DNA from: an uncultured Eubacterium sp.
GTDB lineage: Bacteria; Bacillota; Clostridia; Lachnospirales; Lachnospiraceae
DNA: 64,000 nt
NCBI GenBank assembly: GCA_910584595.1
Contig: CAJUBQ010000002.1
Coordinates: forward strand, 53,657 to 117,656
Reading direction: 5' to 3'
Below, piece by piece: positions 10,115 to 18,569 of this stretch (position 1 is its first letter; every line of letters starts with the position of its first letter). The position numbers and the translations under genes are program-made. Below the pieces are notes generated by a model. The model was given only the letters and a program-made list of their open reading frames with translations, was not told where the DNA came from and did not search any database.

Positions 10115-11547
10115 ATGAAAAACATATTTAAGATGACAGGTTTTTGTCTGCTTTTAGTCGTCATTCTTTGGAAAACGGATCGTATCTTTGAGGTGAAATA
10201 TGGCGACGGGATCTATGGCATGACAAAATTTTATGATCTGGAAGATCATACGGTAGACACTTTGGTGTTGGGAAGCAGCCATGCGTTTGAGGATTTAATA
10301 CCGGAGTCTTATGGGAAGATTATGGAATAGCGGCGTATGTTCTGGGAGGCTCCATTCAGCCGATGTGGAATACCTATTATTATTTGAAAGAAGCCTTAAA
10401 AACGCAGCGGCCTGAGCTGATTGTGCTGGAAGCGTATTGTACGGTGTTTGATTCTGATTATATTGACGATTCCAGGATTATTAAAAACACATTTGCCATG
10501 AAGTGGTCAAAAAATAAGGTGGATGCAATGAAAACAAGTGTGCCGCAGGAAAGGTGGGCGGAATTTTTTCTTTCGTATATCCAATACCATACAAGATATA
10601 CAGAATTGTCCAAAGAAGATTTCCTTAAGAATAAGGGAGACGTTCGGTATGAGAACTGGAAAGGATTTGGCTGTAACATGGCGACGACAGCTTTTCCGGC
10701 GCCAAATGTTGAAAATGTGACTGAGAGAAAGCCGATGTCCGAAAAAACAGAGAAATATTATCGTAAAACGATAGAACTTGCGTTAGAACATAACATTCCA
10801 GTGCTTGTAGCGCTTAGTCCGTATGCCGGGATTGCTGAGTCGGAACAGGCTGTTTTTCTTACGGCGGGAGATATTGCAAAAGAATACGGTTTGAATTTTA
10901 TAAATTACAATCTGCTGTACGATACGATTGGCATTGATTTCTCGCAGGACGCGGCAGATCCGGCACATTTGAATTACAGAGGAAACCAAAAATATACAGC
11001 GGCTTTGGGAAAATATATCAAGCAGCATTATAAAGTTTCGGACAGGCGGGGAAATCCATCTTACGGGTCATGGGACGCGGATGCGGAGTATATAGCGGCT
11101 GCAATCAGAAATCAGGAGTTTCGGGAGACGGCAGCGGCAGGGGAACTGGCGGAGAAGATGCAAAACAGGAATTATAGATTGTATGTGTCTGTAGATGATG
11201 AATGTAAGGCAAATGAACAAAATTTACCGGAATTGTTCGAAGGGCTTCAGTTGCCGTATGTTAAGGACAGCAGTTTCTGGGCAGTTGAAGACGCGAATCA
11301 TATCACCTATGCCGGTAACATGGATGAAGATGCGCTGCATCAGCGAATGGATCATCATGATCTGTATATAACGCGGAGGTTTGATGAGGATAGTCAAAGC
11401 TATGTTCAAACGGTGACATTGGATCGGACAGTATATCGAAAAGTGGACGGAGGGGTAAATATTTTAGTGTATGATACGTTGACGCAGTCGGTTGTGGATT
11501 GTTTTGGAATTCAGGCGGAAAGTTTTCATGGAGAGGTGATTCGGTGA
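10115..11547 (+). pseudogene. SGNH/AlgJ-like partner of the O-acetyltransferase, one frameshift
   Basis: The ATG at 10115 follows an AGGTGGG site. The N-terminus MKNIFKMTGFCLLLVVIL is a signal anchor. Next come DTLVLGSSHAFEDLIPES, with the SGNH block I Ser, then a one-base loss near 10313-10320, after which the restored frame reads YGIAAYVLGGSIQPMWNTYYYLKEAL. The block V-like DPAHLNYRGNQKY supplies the Asp/His pair. Such secreted or anchored esterase-fold proteins complete O-acetylation outside the membrane with an MBOAT protein, which is the gene immediately upstream. A C-terminal extension of about 150 residues has no domain I recognise. Translation as read stops after 72 residues. Confidence 0.75.
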
Positions 11548-11835
11548 TGCTTTATGGATGATTTCTCATTACAGGCAAGCAGGATAGTTTTGCCGGACAA
11601 ACTTTGTATGAAGTTTTCACACGTTTAAAACGGATAAATTTTGCACAGTGTGAATATGAAAAACGCATACAGAGAGATAATAATTGAAAAAATGGGGACA
11701 AAAAACATCCCCATTTCCTAAAATTAACGCTTGCAAATGAGCAAGGTATCATTTATAATCAGAGTAGGAACAATCATAGGATTTTCGCTTGTCCGATGAT
11801 TGTCACCGAAAACTAAAATTTCTAGTTCTTTACAA
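11548..11835. other. 288-base gap after the polysaccharide locus
   Basis: No gene is supported. A short inverted arrangement around 11692-11720 (GGGGACAAAAAACATCCCC) could end transcription of the polysaccharide operon. The rest is AT-rich without recognisable coding signals. Confidence 0.5.
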
Positions 11836-11879
11836 GGCTATCCCCTATTGCCGTAGGAGATAGCCGTTTTGCTTTTTTT
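11836..11879 (+). terminator. Hairpin plus T-run
   Basis: GGCTATC (11836-11842) pairs with GATAGCC (11859-11865), followed by TTTTGC and a T7 run. It is a rho-independent terminator for plus-strand transcription leaving the polysaccharide locus. Confidence 0.75.
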
Positions 11880-11885
11880 GAAGGG

Positions 11886-12026
11886 AAATGGTATATCAAC
11901 CCGAAACAGATACAGCACGTACTTGGTCTTTTACAGGACCATTCCTACAGGCAGGTAACGGAACTGACCAGTATTTCAAAATCGATGTTTATCCGGGCAA
12001 AAAATAAAGCTGTTCGAAACGCATAA
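11886..12026 (+). pseudogene. C-terminal fragment of a site-specific recombinase
   Basis: 46 codons without a start. HSYRQVTELTSISKSMFIRA reads as the helix-turn-helix tail of a resolvase/invertase-type serine recombinase, where a YxxVAxLTGISKSTLxR pattern is usual. The frame begins right behind a terminator, so only the tail of a former mobile element remains. The family call rests on this one motif. Confidence 0.5.
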
Positions 12027-12036
12027 ACAATGTGCA

Positions 12037-12067
12037 GGGCATACTATTTTTCAGGTATGCTCTTTTT
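12037..12067 (+). terminator. Hairpin plus T-run
   Basis: GCATAC (12039-12044) pairs with GTATGC (12055-12060), followed by TCTTTTT. It terminates the recombinase remnant. Confidence 0.7.
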
Positions 12068-12083
12068 CTCATAAACAGCATTT

Positions 12084-12502
12084 TCATTTCAAATCATCTG
12101 CAATCATCGAAATGACATTATCAGAAAGCATATCCGGATCTGACCTTTTATCCATGAAAAGCAGGTTATTGTATTTAGGCACTGAATTATCTTTTGAAAA
12201 AATATGGCTGACTTCGTATGCAGTCCTGCTTTTACTAAAACAGTCTTCATCCCGGAGTGATTCCACTATGTAACATTCACTTTTTTCGTGTCCATTTTTA
12301 TCATACTCTTTGTTCAGACACAGGGTAAAATTAAGGTTGGTTGTCCCGAATCTGTAGCTTTTCGTATTCGTCAGGATTTCCTCCAGCATGAAATTCTCAG
12401 TGCCTGCCAACACAGCAATCTCAGATATATGTTTTAATTTCTTTTTGTTTTCTTTTTATTCATCGGCATTCTGTTTCCTGCCATATCTTTCTTTCCTGTC
12501 AT
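12084..12502 (-). pseudogene. Small cytosolic protein, DUF6514-like, frameshifted
   Basis: On the minus strand the ATG at 12502 opens a 22-codon frame (MTGKKDMAGNRMPMNKKK...) that stops in an A-rich run near 12436. One base shift joins it to a frame ending at 12084 that reads LNFTLCLNKEYDKNG, SRTAYEVSHIFSKDNSVPKY and FMDKRSDPDMLSDNV. The pattern of a beta-rich half and then an NSVP segment resembles the small clostridial DUF6514 family, which has no known function; I hold this loosely. If the frameshift is not real, a GTG at 12413 could start a 109-residue protein, but no ribosome binding site is seen there. Confidence 0.45.
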
Positions 12503-12567
12503 GATTAAATCCCCATCCTATTCAACATAATTTTATGCCTGCAGGTTCGGGGGTTTTCTCTGAATAA

Positions 12568-12820
12568 AGCAATAAAAATGCGTTGGACATTAGACATCCA
12601 ACGCATCGGTAATCTAAAAAAGCGGTTTTATGCTGGCTGTCAGCCGGGATACCCTTCCAGGTATCAGTCAGTCGCCGGAATGTTAAGTCCCCGACGCGGA
12701 CTCACCGTATCTCCCTGGTGTGGGCGCAGCATCCTTCCAGATACTTTAAAGTCCTGGTATATTACCTGCCCAGGCGCAGTACAGCTTGATACGTGCCGCT
12801 TCACGGAACCTTTCTGGTTC
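12568..12820 (-). ncRNA. Structured non-coding RNA, about 250 nt, possibly raiA-class
   Basis: Read on the minus strand, a consensus promoter at 12827-12855 is followed about 7 bases later by a G/C-rich, highly structured stretch and a strong terminator. Visible helices: a GAACC/GGTTC hairpin at the 5' end; a closing helix AAGCGG (12801-12796) pairing with CCGCTT (12625-12620) that encloses about 180 nt; a GGTA/TACC hairpin; a GGGTATCCC element; and GGCTG/CAGCC. Between them are conserved-looking single-stranded A-rich joints. The base composition is unlike the AT-rich flanks. The 89-codon open frame on the plus strand has no ribosome binding site and is dismissed. Size and Firmicute setting suit the raiA RNA motif, but I cannot confirm the family. 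Confidence 0.7.
12570..12606 (-). terminator. Terminator of the structured ncRNA
   Basis: Arms ATGCGTTGGA (12578-12587) and TCCAACGCAT (12597-12606) form a perfect 10-bp stem. On the minus strand the hairpin runs into TTTTTATTGCTTT. The plus strand has no T-run, which fixes the direction. Confidence 0.88.
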
Positions 12821-12826
12821 ACTTAT

Positions 12827-12855
12827 AGTATATGTGAAAAAGTATAATTTATCAA
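12827..12855 (-). promoter_or_regulatory. Sigma-A promoter of the structured ncRNA
   Basis: On the minus strand, TTGATA (12855-12850), a 17-base spacer and TATACT (12832-12827) match the housekeeping consensus closely. Transcription should begin near 12820. Confidence 0.82.
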
Positions 12856-12973
12856 CCATTTTTGGTATAAACATTTATTTTTTTGAACTAAATACGTTCG
12901 TCAAAAATGGTATATAAATAGTGTACGACCGGATGAAAGAGTTGTCAACAGTCTGGTACAATTTTATATACTT

Positions 12974-13066
12974 TTATTCTTTAGCGCGGCCCGGCTGTTT
13001 GCGGATGAGGAGGGCTTCCGCTCCGCCAAATTTTTCTGTTTCATTGTTAACAGGCTGGTTATCCAT
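12974..13066 (-). CDS. 30-residue hypothetical protein
   Basis: Minus-strand ATG at 13066 with TGGAGG 7 bases upstream, ending TAA at 12974. The protein starts MDNQPVNNETEKFGG and ends in a basic tail (IRKQPGRAKE). A promoter TTGTAT-16-TATACT lies upstream at 13124-13097. Good signals but no known family; it sits between the ncRNA and the truncated restriction gene. It could be an N-terminal remnant of a longer gene. Confidence 0.5.
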   Translation of the reverse strand: MDNQPVNNETEKFGGAEALLIRKQPGRAKE

Positions 13067-13096
13067 TTGATTTTCCTCCAAAATATTTATGGGGAT

Positions 13097-13124
13097 AGTA
13101 TATATTATTTGGAAGAAAATACAA
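13097..13124 (-). promoter_or_regulatory. Promoter of the 30-residue gene
   Basis: Minus strand: TTGTAT (13124-13119), 16-base spacer, TATACT (13102-13097), about 30 bases before the start codon at 13066. Confidence 0.55.
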
Positions 13125-13174
13125 GTGGATTTTAGCAATAATTTATTACCGTCTATATATCAATAAATATTTTC

Positions 13175-13220
13175 TATTCTTCTGTTTTCTGTACTGATTT
13201 TATTTTTGACAGACACGATA
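13175..13220 (+). repeat. 46-bp direct repeat, copy 2 (junction of the truncated restriction gene)
   Basis: Identical over 46 bases to 9894-9939 inside the MBOAT gene and different immediately outside on both sides. It supplies the TTG and the first five codons of the frame that follows, so the duplicate is fused to the 5' end of the restriction gene. Confidence 0.95.
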
Positions 13221-15614
13221 GAGGTAGATTTTCTTTTACAAGACAAAAAAGGAATTGCCAGAATCGTTGTTGAAGCGAAAGATCCTAAAATAAATATTTT
13301 AGATGCATGGGGACAGGCTGCAAGTTATGCATTAAGTTATAACCGTGATAAAGATACCGATAAGCGTGTAAAATGGCTGCTGATTTCAAACGGTCATTTT
13401 ACAGGCTTGTTTCCGCATGATTCGGAAATACCGATTGTTACATTGCAATTATCAGATTTTGCAAGCGGTATGCCGCCATATGTAACATTCAGAACATATA
13501 TTAAGTATGGTGCGATTACGCCTGCACCGATAACAGATTTAAAGTTTGAATCTCTGCCCCCTCAGAAACTTAATCAGCTTTTTTCAGAATCGCATAATTT
13601 AGTTTGGAAGAAAGAAAAATTAGCGCCGGCAGATGCTTTTTTTGAATTTTGTAAATTTATTTTTATAAAGATACAAGAGGACAAAAAAAGGGAAAAATTG
13701 GATGCAGATACTCCGACATATGCTATTCCATTAACTGAAAAGTGGTTGGAGGCTCAGGAGAAATCCAGCAATCATCCGGTAAGAGACATTCTGTTCCACA
13801 ATTTACATACGCAGTTAGAAGATGCTATTAAAAAGGACAAAAAGAAACGAATCTTTGAAAAAGATGAAAACTTAAAATTATCTGCTGCAACCTGCAAAGA
13901 TTTAATTAAGTCTTTTCAAACAGTTAATTTGAGTTCTATAGATGAAGATTTAAATGGGCGCATGTTTGAAGTCTTTTTGGCAGCTTCTATTCGCGGCAAA
14001 GATTTGGGGCAGTTTTTCACTCCTCGTTCTGTTGTTGATTTTATGACGCGGATTGTATTGCGCAATGTTGATATTACGAAACCACCCAAAGTGTTAGACG
14101 GTTGTTGCGGCACAGCAGGATTTCTAATAGAGACAATGGCTTATCTAACAGGCCGCTTGCGTGATGATACTCGCTTAACCGATACGCAGCGCAAAGCTTT
14201 AAAAGCCCAGATTTGCAATGAATGCCTATATGGAGTAGAAGCAAACGAAAGGGTCAGTCGTATCGCTCGTATTAATATGTATTTACACGGAGATGGCGGT
14301 TCTCATATTTTTCATGGAGATGGTCTTGATGTAGATTCGCAAGAGCTGCCTGATATGACAAGTGAGCAGCGAGATAGCGTACAAGAATATCGAGAAAAAA
14401 TATCAAAAGAAACTTTTGATATTATTCTGACTAACCCGCCATTTAGTATGAAATATGATTCAAAAAAACCGGATGAAAAGAGAATTATTGAACAACATGA
14501 GTTAACGAAAGGCGCATCTACAGTTAAATCGAGCATTCTGTTTTTAGACAGATATTATGAGTTGCTTAGACCTTCTGGAGAAATGTTGATTGTTCTTGAC
14601 GATACCGTCATTAATGGCAAGAGTTTTGAAAAAGTTCGTAAATGGATTCTTGATAAATTTATTGTATTAGGAATTCATTCATTGCCTTTTAACGCTTTTT
14701 TTAAAGCAAATGCAAATATTAAAACATCCATTCTTCATTTGAGGAAGAAAGAGGTCGAAGAAGAAAAGCAAGGCTATATATTCATGTCTGTTTCAAATAA
14801 TATCGGACATGACAATGCACTAAAGGATACTCCTTTCCGTAATAATCTGACAGAAATACTAACTGCCTATCTGGAATGGCAGCGCACAGGCATAATATCT
14901 GAAAAAATCAGAGAGAACCCAAATACATCTGAAAATTTGGAAGGGCCGTTCCAATATTGGCTGATTTCTCCGGAAAAGTTGACAACGGAACGGTTTGACG
15001 CATTTTTTTATTGTCCGGATTTGCTTAACACTTACAAGAATATTCAGTATGCAGCGAAAGAAAAGAAAATCGAATTACTGGATGCAGGTAAATTAAAACT
15101 CCGTAAGAAATTAACAGGCAAAGAAAAAGATGGGATGCGTAAAGAGGAGAATTTATACAAATACATAGAAATCAGCGATGTTACAAAATATGGCCTGATT
15201 ACCAATTACATGGAAGACATGTTTGGTAATTTGCCGACAAGAGGAGAGTATCAGGTTCACACAGGAGATGTTTTAGTGGCGCTTAATAATAGTTCAAGAG
15301 GAACGGTAGTTCTTGTCCCAAAAGAATTTGACAACGCCATTTGCACATCCGGATTCCTGGTTATTGTTCCTCAAGATGAGACAGAGGGATTACTGCTTTG
15401 GTATGCTTTGAGAAGTGAGATATGTAAAAAACAAATTTATTATCTTGCACAAACAGCAAGTCAGCCGGAATTAAAGCTGGATGCATGGGAAAGATATTTT
15501 CAAATTCCACTGCCAATAGGAAAGGCAAAAGAGGAGGCGATAAGAAAAGCGCGTGAGTTTTATAATTATTTAGAAAAATTATCTGATATTGATGAATATC
15601 GCTTTAATTTCTAA
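13206..15614 (+). pseudogene. Restriction-methylase-specificity fusion (type I/IIG-like), 5'-truncated
   Basis: An 802-codon frame with three parts. It begins with an HSDR_N-like nuclease half-domain (EVDFLL...RIVVEAKDPK, the D...ExK pattern at residues 8-25). An N6-adenine methylase core follows, with motif I VLDGCCGTAGFL near residue 296 and motif IV TNPPFS near 410. The C-terminal third (from about 640: YKYIEISDVTKYG...ASQPELKLD) resembles a target-recognition domain of HsdS. HSDR_N domains normally have 60-90 residues before this nuclease motif. Here they are replaced by the 46-bp copy of the MBOAT gene, and the only possible start is a TTG without a ribosome binding site. The body has no stops, so the truncation looks recent and the gene is probably silent. 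Confidence 0.78.
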
Positions 15615-15666
15615 TAAAACTAAATGTATTTATGGTCTTATATATGCTTATAGAAATTAAGATTGA

Positions 15667-15792
15667 GAGTATGATACTAAAAACGGATGGTATCAAGTAA
15701 AGAAAATGGGTTCGCATTATCAATACAAACACCTGACTAAGCCTGAAAAAGTTACAATCCCGCAACAGGGAGGGGATTTGAAAAATTGGTAG
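15667..15792 (+). pseudogene. HicA-type toxin fragment
   Basis: 41 codons after an in-frame stop, reading NGWYQVKKMGSHYQYKHL and KVTIPQQGGDLKNW. This is the YcfA/HicA mRNA-interferase core, usually GWyxvrqkGSHxxyxhp...vtiP.H; the catalytic His lies in GSH. No start codon and no HicB antitoxin gene adjoin it, so this is a dead remnant. Confidence 0.65.
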
Positions 15793-15934
15793 ATGCTCAT
15801 CGGATGAATGCAAATTTTCATAATACTTTTGTGAATGATAAAAGATAAGATTTTATTATCATCAGACATAACGTCCTGTAATATTGAATTAAGAGAACTG
15901 CAACGAGATAGTGTAAAGCATAGCAGAGCGTGTT

Positions 15935-16366
15935 TTAAATTCTTTCAATTCGTATTTTGCACAAAAATACTTCTCCATCGTCGAGAGGAATACTTTTTGT
16001 GACTTCAGCTTCAAAGTTTACAGGGCTTTCTGCCAGAACAGGGACGTCCGGAACGGCTCCTTTGCAGATTTCAGCGTTAAAATTCATTTTATCTGCGTCA
16101 TATCCCGATTTGTTTCCAAGGTAGTCCGCCATCGGCAGCAACTTTTCTGTAACAAGGTTTGCAGAAAAGACGTTACCTGCTTTGATTCTGTCTTTCGTAA
16201 GCTTCTCACCACCGATGCACATCATCGCTCCGAGTTCCCCATCCCAGCAGTAGCTAAACCAGCAAAACAGCCCAAAGTCCGGGGTTTTGTCTTCTTTGTA
16301 GGTGCCATATAAAAACAGCGTTTGCGGACAAAAATCGTTTGTTGCATGTCTTGATATTTTGGTCAT
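15935..16366 (-). CDS. Flavin reductase-like FMN-binding protein, short at the C-terminus
   Basis: Start ATG at 16366 has AAGGAGG 9 bases upstream; a longer frame reaches 16414 without such a site. The 143-residue product shows the flavin reductase split-barrel features: PQTLFLYGTYKEDKTPDFGL, FSYCWDGELGAMMCIGG, AGNVFSANLVTE, and SPVNFEAEVTKSIPLDDGEV. Relatives of this family are usually about 180-190 residues and continue past the EV-F strand with a C-terminal strand pair. This one stops soon after, at CKIRIERI, so it may be truncated. It may reduce free flavin or bind FMN in the cytosol. Confidence 0.75.
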   Translation of the reverse strand: MTKISRHATNDFCPQTLFLYGTYKEDKTPDFGLFCWFSYCWDGELGAMMCIGGEKLTKDRIKAGNVFSANLVTEKLLPMADYLGNKSGYDADKMNFNAEICKGAVPDVPVLAESPVNFEAEVTKSIPLDDGEVFLCKIRIERI

Positions 16367-16563
16367 TTTTAGTTCCTCCTTATAGGATCTACTATAAGTC
16401 TGATGGATACGCATGTCAATAAAAATAAAAAACAGTTCAAAAAGTTATCTGAGCTGTTGCTTAAGCAAAACAGAGAGAATGAAATTTAATGCGAATTTTA
16501 TTGTAATATAGAAGACTTTTTTATATAATAAATATATGTTTCACTTACACGGATATTTGATGT

Positions 16564-16601
16564 AAACGAAAAGCTGGTGGCAGCGACGCGGCTTTTCGTT
16601 T
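16564..16601 (+). promoter_or_regulatory. Perfect 11-bp inverted repeat in the leader of the hydrolase gene
   Basis: AAACGAAAAGC (16564-16574) and GCTTTTCGTTT (16591-16601) flank a 16-base G/C-rich loop. The hairpin ends 3 bases before the GAGGGGGG ribosome binding site, with no T-run. It suits translational control, or a transcription-factor operator, better than termination. Confidence 0.6.
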
Positions 16602-16617
16602 GACGAGGGGGGTTATA

Positions 16618-17241
16618 ATGAATAAAATTTTAATTCATGGTTCAGGACATAAAGCAGCAAGTTGGAATGAAACAATTACATATATGAAACACAGTGAAGA
16701 CATCTTGTGCCCCAATTTATCTTCTATGTTGAATGGAAAAGAAGCAACTTATCCTAATTTATATGCTTCATTTATAAAGTATTGTAATAAGTTCAATGGA
16801 CAAATTCATTTGTGCGGTATTTCACTGGGCGGTATACTGGCATTAAATTATGCTTTAGACTTTCCGGATAAAGTAAAGTCATTAGTTTTGATCGGTACGC
16901 CGCATAAAGCGCCAAAAGTAATGTTTCGTATTCAAAACGCAATTTTTAGATTGATACCGAAGTCCATGTTTGAGAATATGGCGTTTCAGAAAAAAGATAC
17001 TTTTATTTTAGGAAATTCCATGAAAAATTTGGATTTCAGTGACAGAGTGCAAAATATTAAATGCCCGGCGCTTATAATTTGCGGAAAAAAAGATCGTGCA
17101 AACATGAAGTCCGCATATTTTCTAAAGAAAAATATTGAAAATGCAAAAGGAATTATGCTTGAAAATACAGGTCATGTTGTAAATGAAGAAAATCCAAAAA
17201 TGTTAGCAAAAATATTAGATAAATTTTATCATAAATTTTAA
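16618..17241 (+). CDS. Alpha/beta hydrolase
   Basis: 207 residues from the ATG at 16618, preceded by G-rich GAGGGGGG. Features in order: ILIHGSGHKAASWNE (oxyanion-hole HG), nucleophile elbow LCGISLGG (Ser near residue 72), LVLIGTPHKA, acid residue in ICGKKDRAN, and catalytic His in ENTGHVVNEENP. It is a compact, soluble, lipase/esterase-like enzyme of unknown substrate. The leader hairpin suggests control at translation. Neighbours give no pathway. Confidence 0.88.
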   Translation: MNKILIHGSGHKAASWNETITYMKHSEDILCPNLSSMLNGKEATYPNLYASFIKYCNKFNGQIHLCGISLGGILALNYALDFPDKVKSLVLIGTPHKAPKVMFRIQNAIFRLIPKSMFENMAFQKKDTFILGNSMKNLDFSDRVQNIKCPALIICGKKDRANMKSAYFLKKNIENAKGIMLENTGHVVNEENPKMLAKILDKFYHKF

Positions 17242-17367
17242 GTATATTTATGAACTTTTTATATTTTCAAAGAAGTTAGAGATGTAAGTCAATATGCATA
17301 CGTGATTGCATGTGTTAAATTATAATTTTGATAGTATATGATAAGGTTAAGGAGAAAGATAGAAGAC

Positions 17368-17763
17368 ATGAATCATTATGACGAGATATTAGATGGTATC
17401 TTTGGTTTTGCGCAAATGATAAACGAAGAAGGCCCATCAGCTGTTAATGTTGAAGATATTGAAATGAGCAAAGAATATGTATGTTTAGTGAAGAGTGGGT
17501 TTTCTCACTTATTAAACGGCACACAGATAAAAAATATAGTATGGAGCAGTGAGATCATATATTATATTATCAATCATTCAAATATAACGCAGCATGAAAT
17601 ACAGGAAATACTGTTGATGGAAGAAGTGATTATGCTATTTCAAAATGGGCCTGTTGAACAATTATCGGAAATACTTCATCGTTATGGCTCATATAACTTA
17701 ATTATGAAATATAGTGATTGGTTAGAACGCTTTATAAAATCAAAAAATATGGATCAATTATAA
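17368..17763 (+). CDS. Hypothetical protein, 131 residues
   Basis: An acidic, helical protein starting MNHYDEILDGIFGFAQMINE, with no membrane segment, signal peptide or Cys. I do not recognise the family. AAGGAG lies about 14 bases before this ATG; the frame also opens at 17338 but without a site. HYDEIL and SYNLIMKYSDWLERF give it a regular helical look. It lies between the hydrolase and a double terminator, so it may be the second gene of that unit. Confidence 0.5.
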   Translation: MNHYDEILDGIFGFAQMINEEGPSAVNVEDIEMSKEYVCLVKSGFSHLLNGTQIKNIVWSSEIIYYIINHSNITQHEIQEILLMEEVIMLFQNGPVEQLSEILHRYGSYNLIMKYSDWLERFIKSKNMDQL

Positions 17764-17780
17764 ATACCAAAATATAGCAG

Positions 17781-17821
17781 ATAAAGCCGGAAGGATCGTT
17801 CCATGGTTCTTCCGGCTTTAT
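17781..17821. terminator. Bidirectional-looking terminator hairpin
   Basis: ATAAAGCCGGAAG (17781-17793) pairs with CTTCCGGCTTTAT (17809-17821). Confidence 0.8.
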
Positions 17822-17836
17822 CTGTGTTTCGAATTT

Positions 17837-17893
17837 AGGAACTGTAAAGAAATAACTTGTAAACAGTCCGCAGGATTTTTCTTTACAGTTCCT
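17837..17893. terminator. Second inverted repeat, 16-bp perfect arms
   Basis: AGGAACTGTAAAGAAA (17837-17852) and TTTCTTTACAGTTCCT (17878-17893) form a perfect stem with a 25-base loop directly behind the preceding terminator. It may be a tandem terminator or a small repeat element. Confidence 0.65.
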
Positions 17894-18035
17894 TATTATT
17901 TTCTTGTATCGCTGTATATGCGTTTAAAGATTAAAATATTTTGATGATGATGCAACAAAAGCATGTTGTTTGTTATCTAATGTATGTAATTACATCAGAT
18001 ACAAAAAATGCCGGCAAGGACAAGAGGGGATATCT

Positions 18036-18569
18036 ATGATGGAAAAACTGGTTAAGCGTGCGATGCAAAAAGACGCGGAAAGCTTTATCAGATTGATGGA
18101 GGAAAATAAACAGTCAATGCTTAAAGTTGCCTATGGATTTTTTTCAAATGAAGAGGATGTGGCGGATGTTATGCAGCAGACGGCGCTTAATGCCTATGAG
18201 CATATCGGGGAATTGAAAAAAACGACTTATTTTAAGACCTGGCTGATACGCATACTGATTAATAACTGTAATCAGTTGTACAACAGCAGGAAATATATGG
18301 TCACAGGGGCAAACACAGCAGAAGAAAAATATTTTGATTTTTATCCGGAAGATAATGCTTTTTTTGAACTGCTTTCGTTGCTGCACAAGGATGACAGAGT
18401 CATTTTTCAGCTATATTATGGGGAAGGGTATACGACTAAAGAAATCAGCAAGATACTTGAAATGAAGGAAAGTACAATTCGCAGTCGTATCCACCGTGGG
18501 AAAGAGCAATTACGCAAACAGATGCAAAGAGAGGAGGTAACTTTTTATGGAAAAGAAACAAATGGATGA
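18036..18569 (+). CDS. ECF-type RNA polymerase sigma factor
   Basis: 177 residues from the ATG at 18036 (GAGGGGA upstream). Region 2 is VKRAMQKDAESFIRLMEENK...DVADVMQQTALNAYEHI. Region 4 is LSLLHKDDRVIFQLYYGEGY and TTKEISKILEMKESTIRSRI, a helix-turn-helix. Its 3' end overlaps the following anti-sigma gene by 23 bases, so the pair is coupled. It should direct RNA polymerase to a small stress or envelope regulon that probably includes its own operon. Confidence 0.9.
   Translation: MMEKLVKRAMQKDAESFIRLMEENKQSMLKVAYGFFSNEEDVADVMQQTALNAYEHIGELKKTTYFKTWLIRILINNCNQLYNSRKYMVTGANTAEEKYFDFYPEDNAFFELLSLLHKDDRVIFQLYYGEGYTTKEISKILEMKESTIRSRIHRGKEQLRKQMQREEVTFYGKETNG

Noticed and set aside
12578..12847. 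89-codon plus-strand open frame
   Set aside because: No ribosome binding site and an unnatural Cys/Trp/Pro-rich product. It runs antisense through the structured RNA, whose promoter and terminator explain the open composition.
13206..13220. TTG at 13206 as the real start of the restriction-methylase protein
   Set aside because: No Shine-Dalgarno sequence, and these codons belong to the 46-bp copy of the MBOAT gene. The nuclease domain is also missing its beginning.
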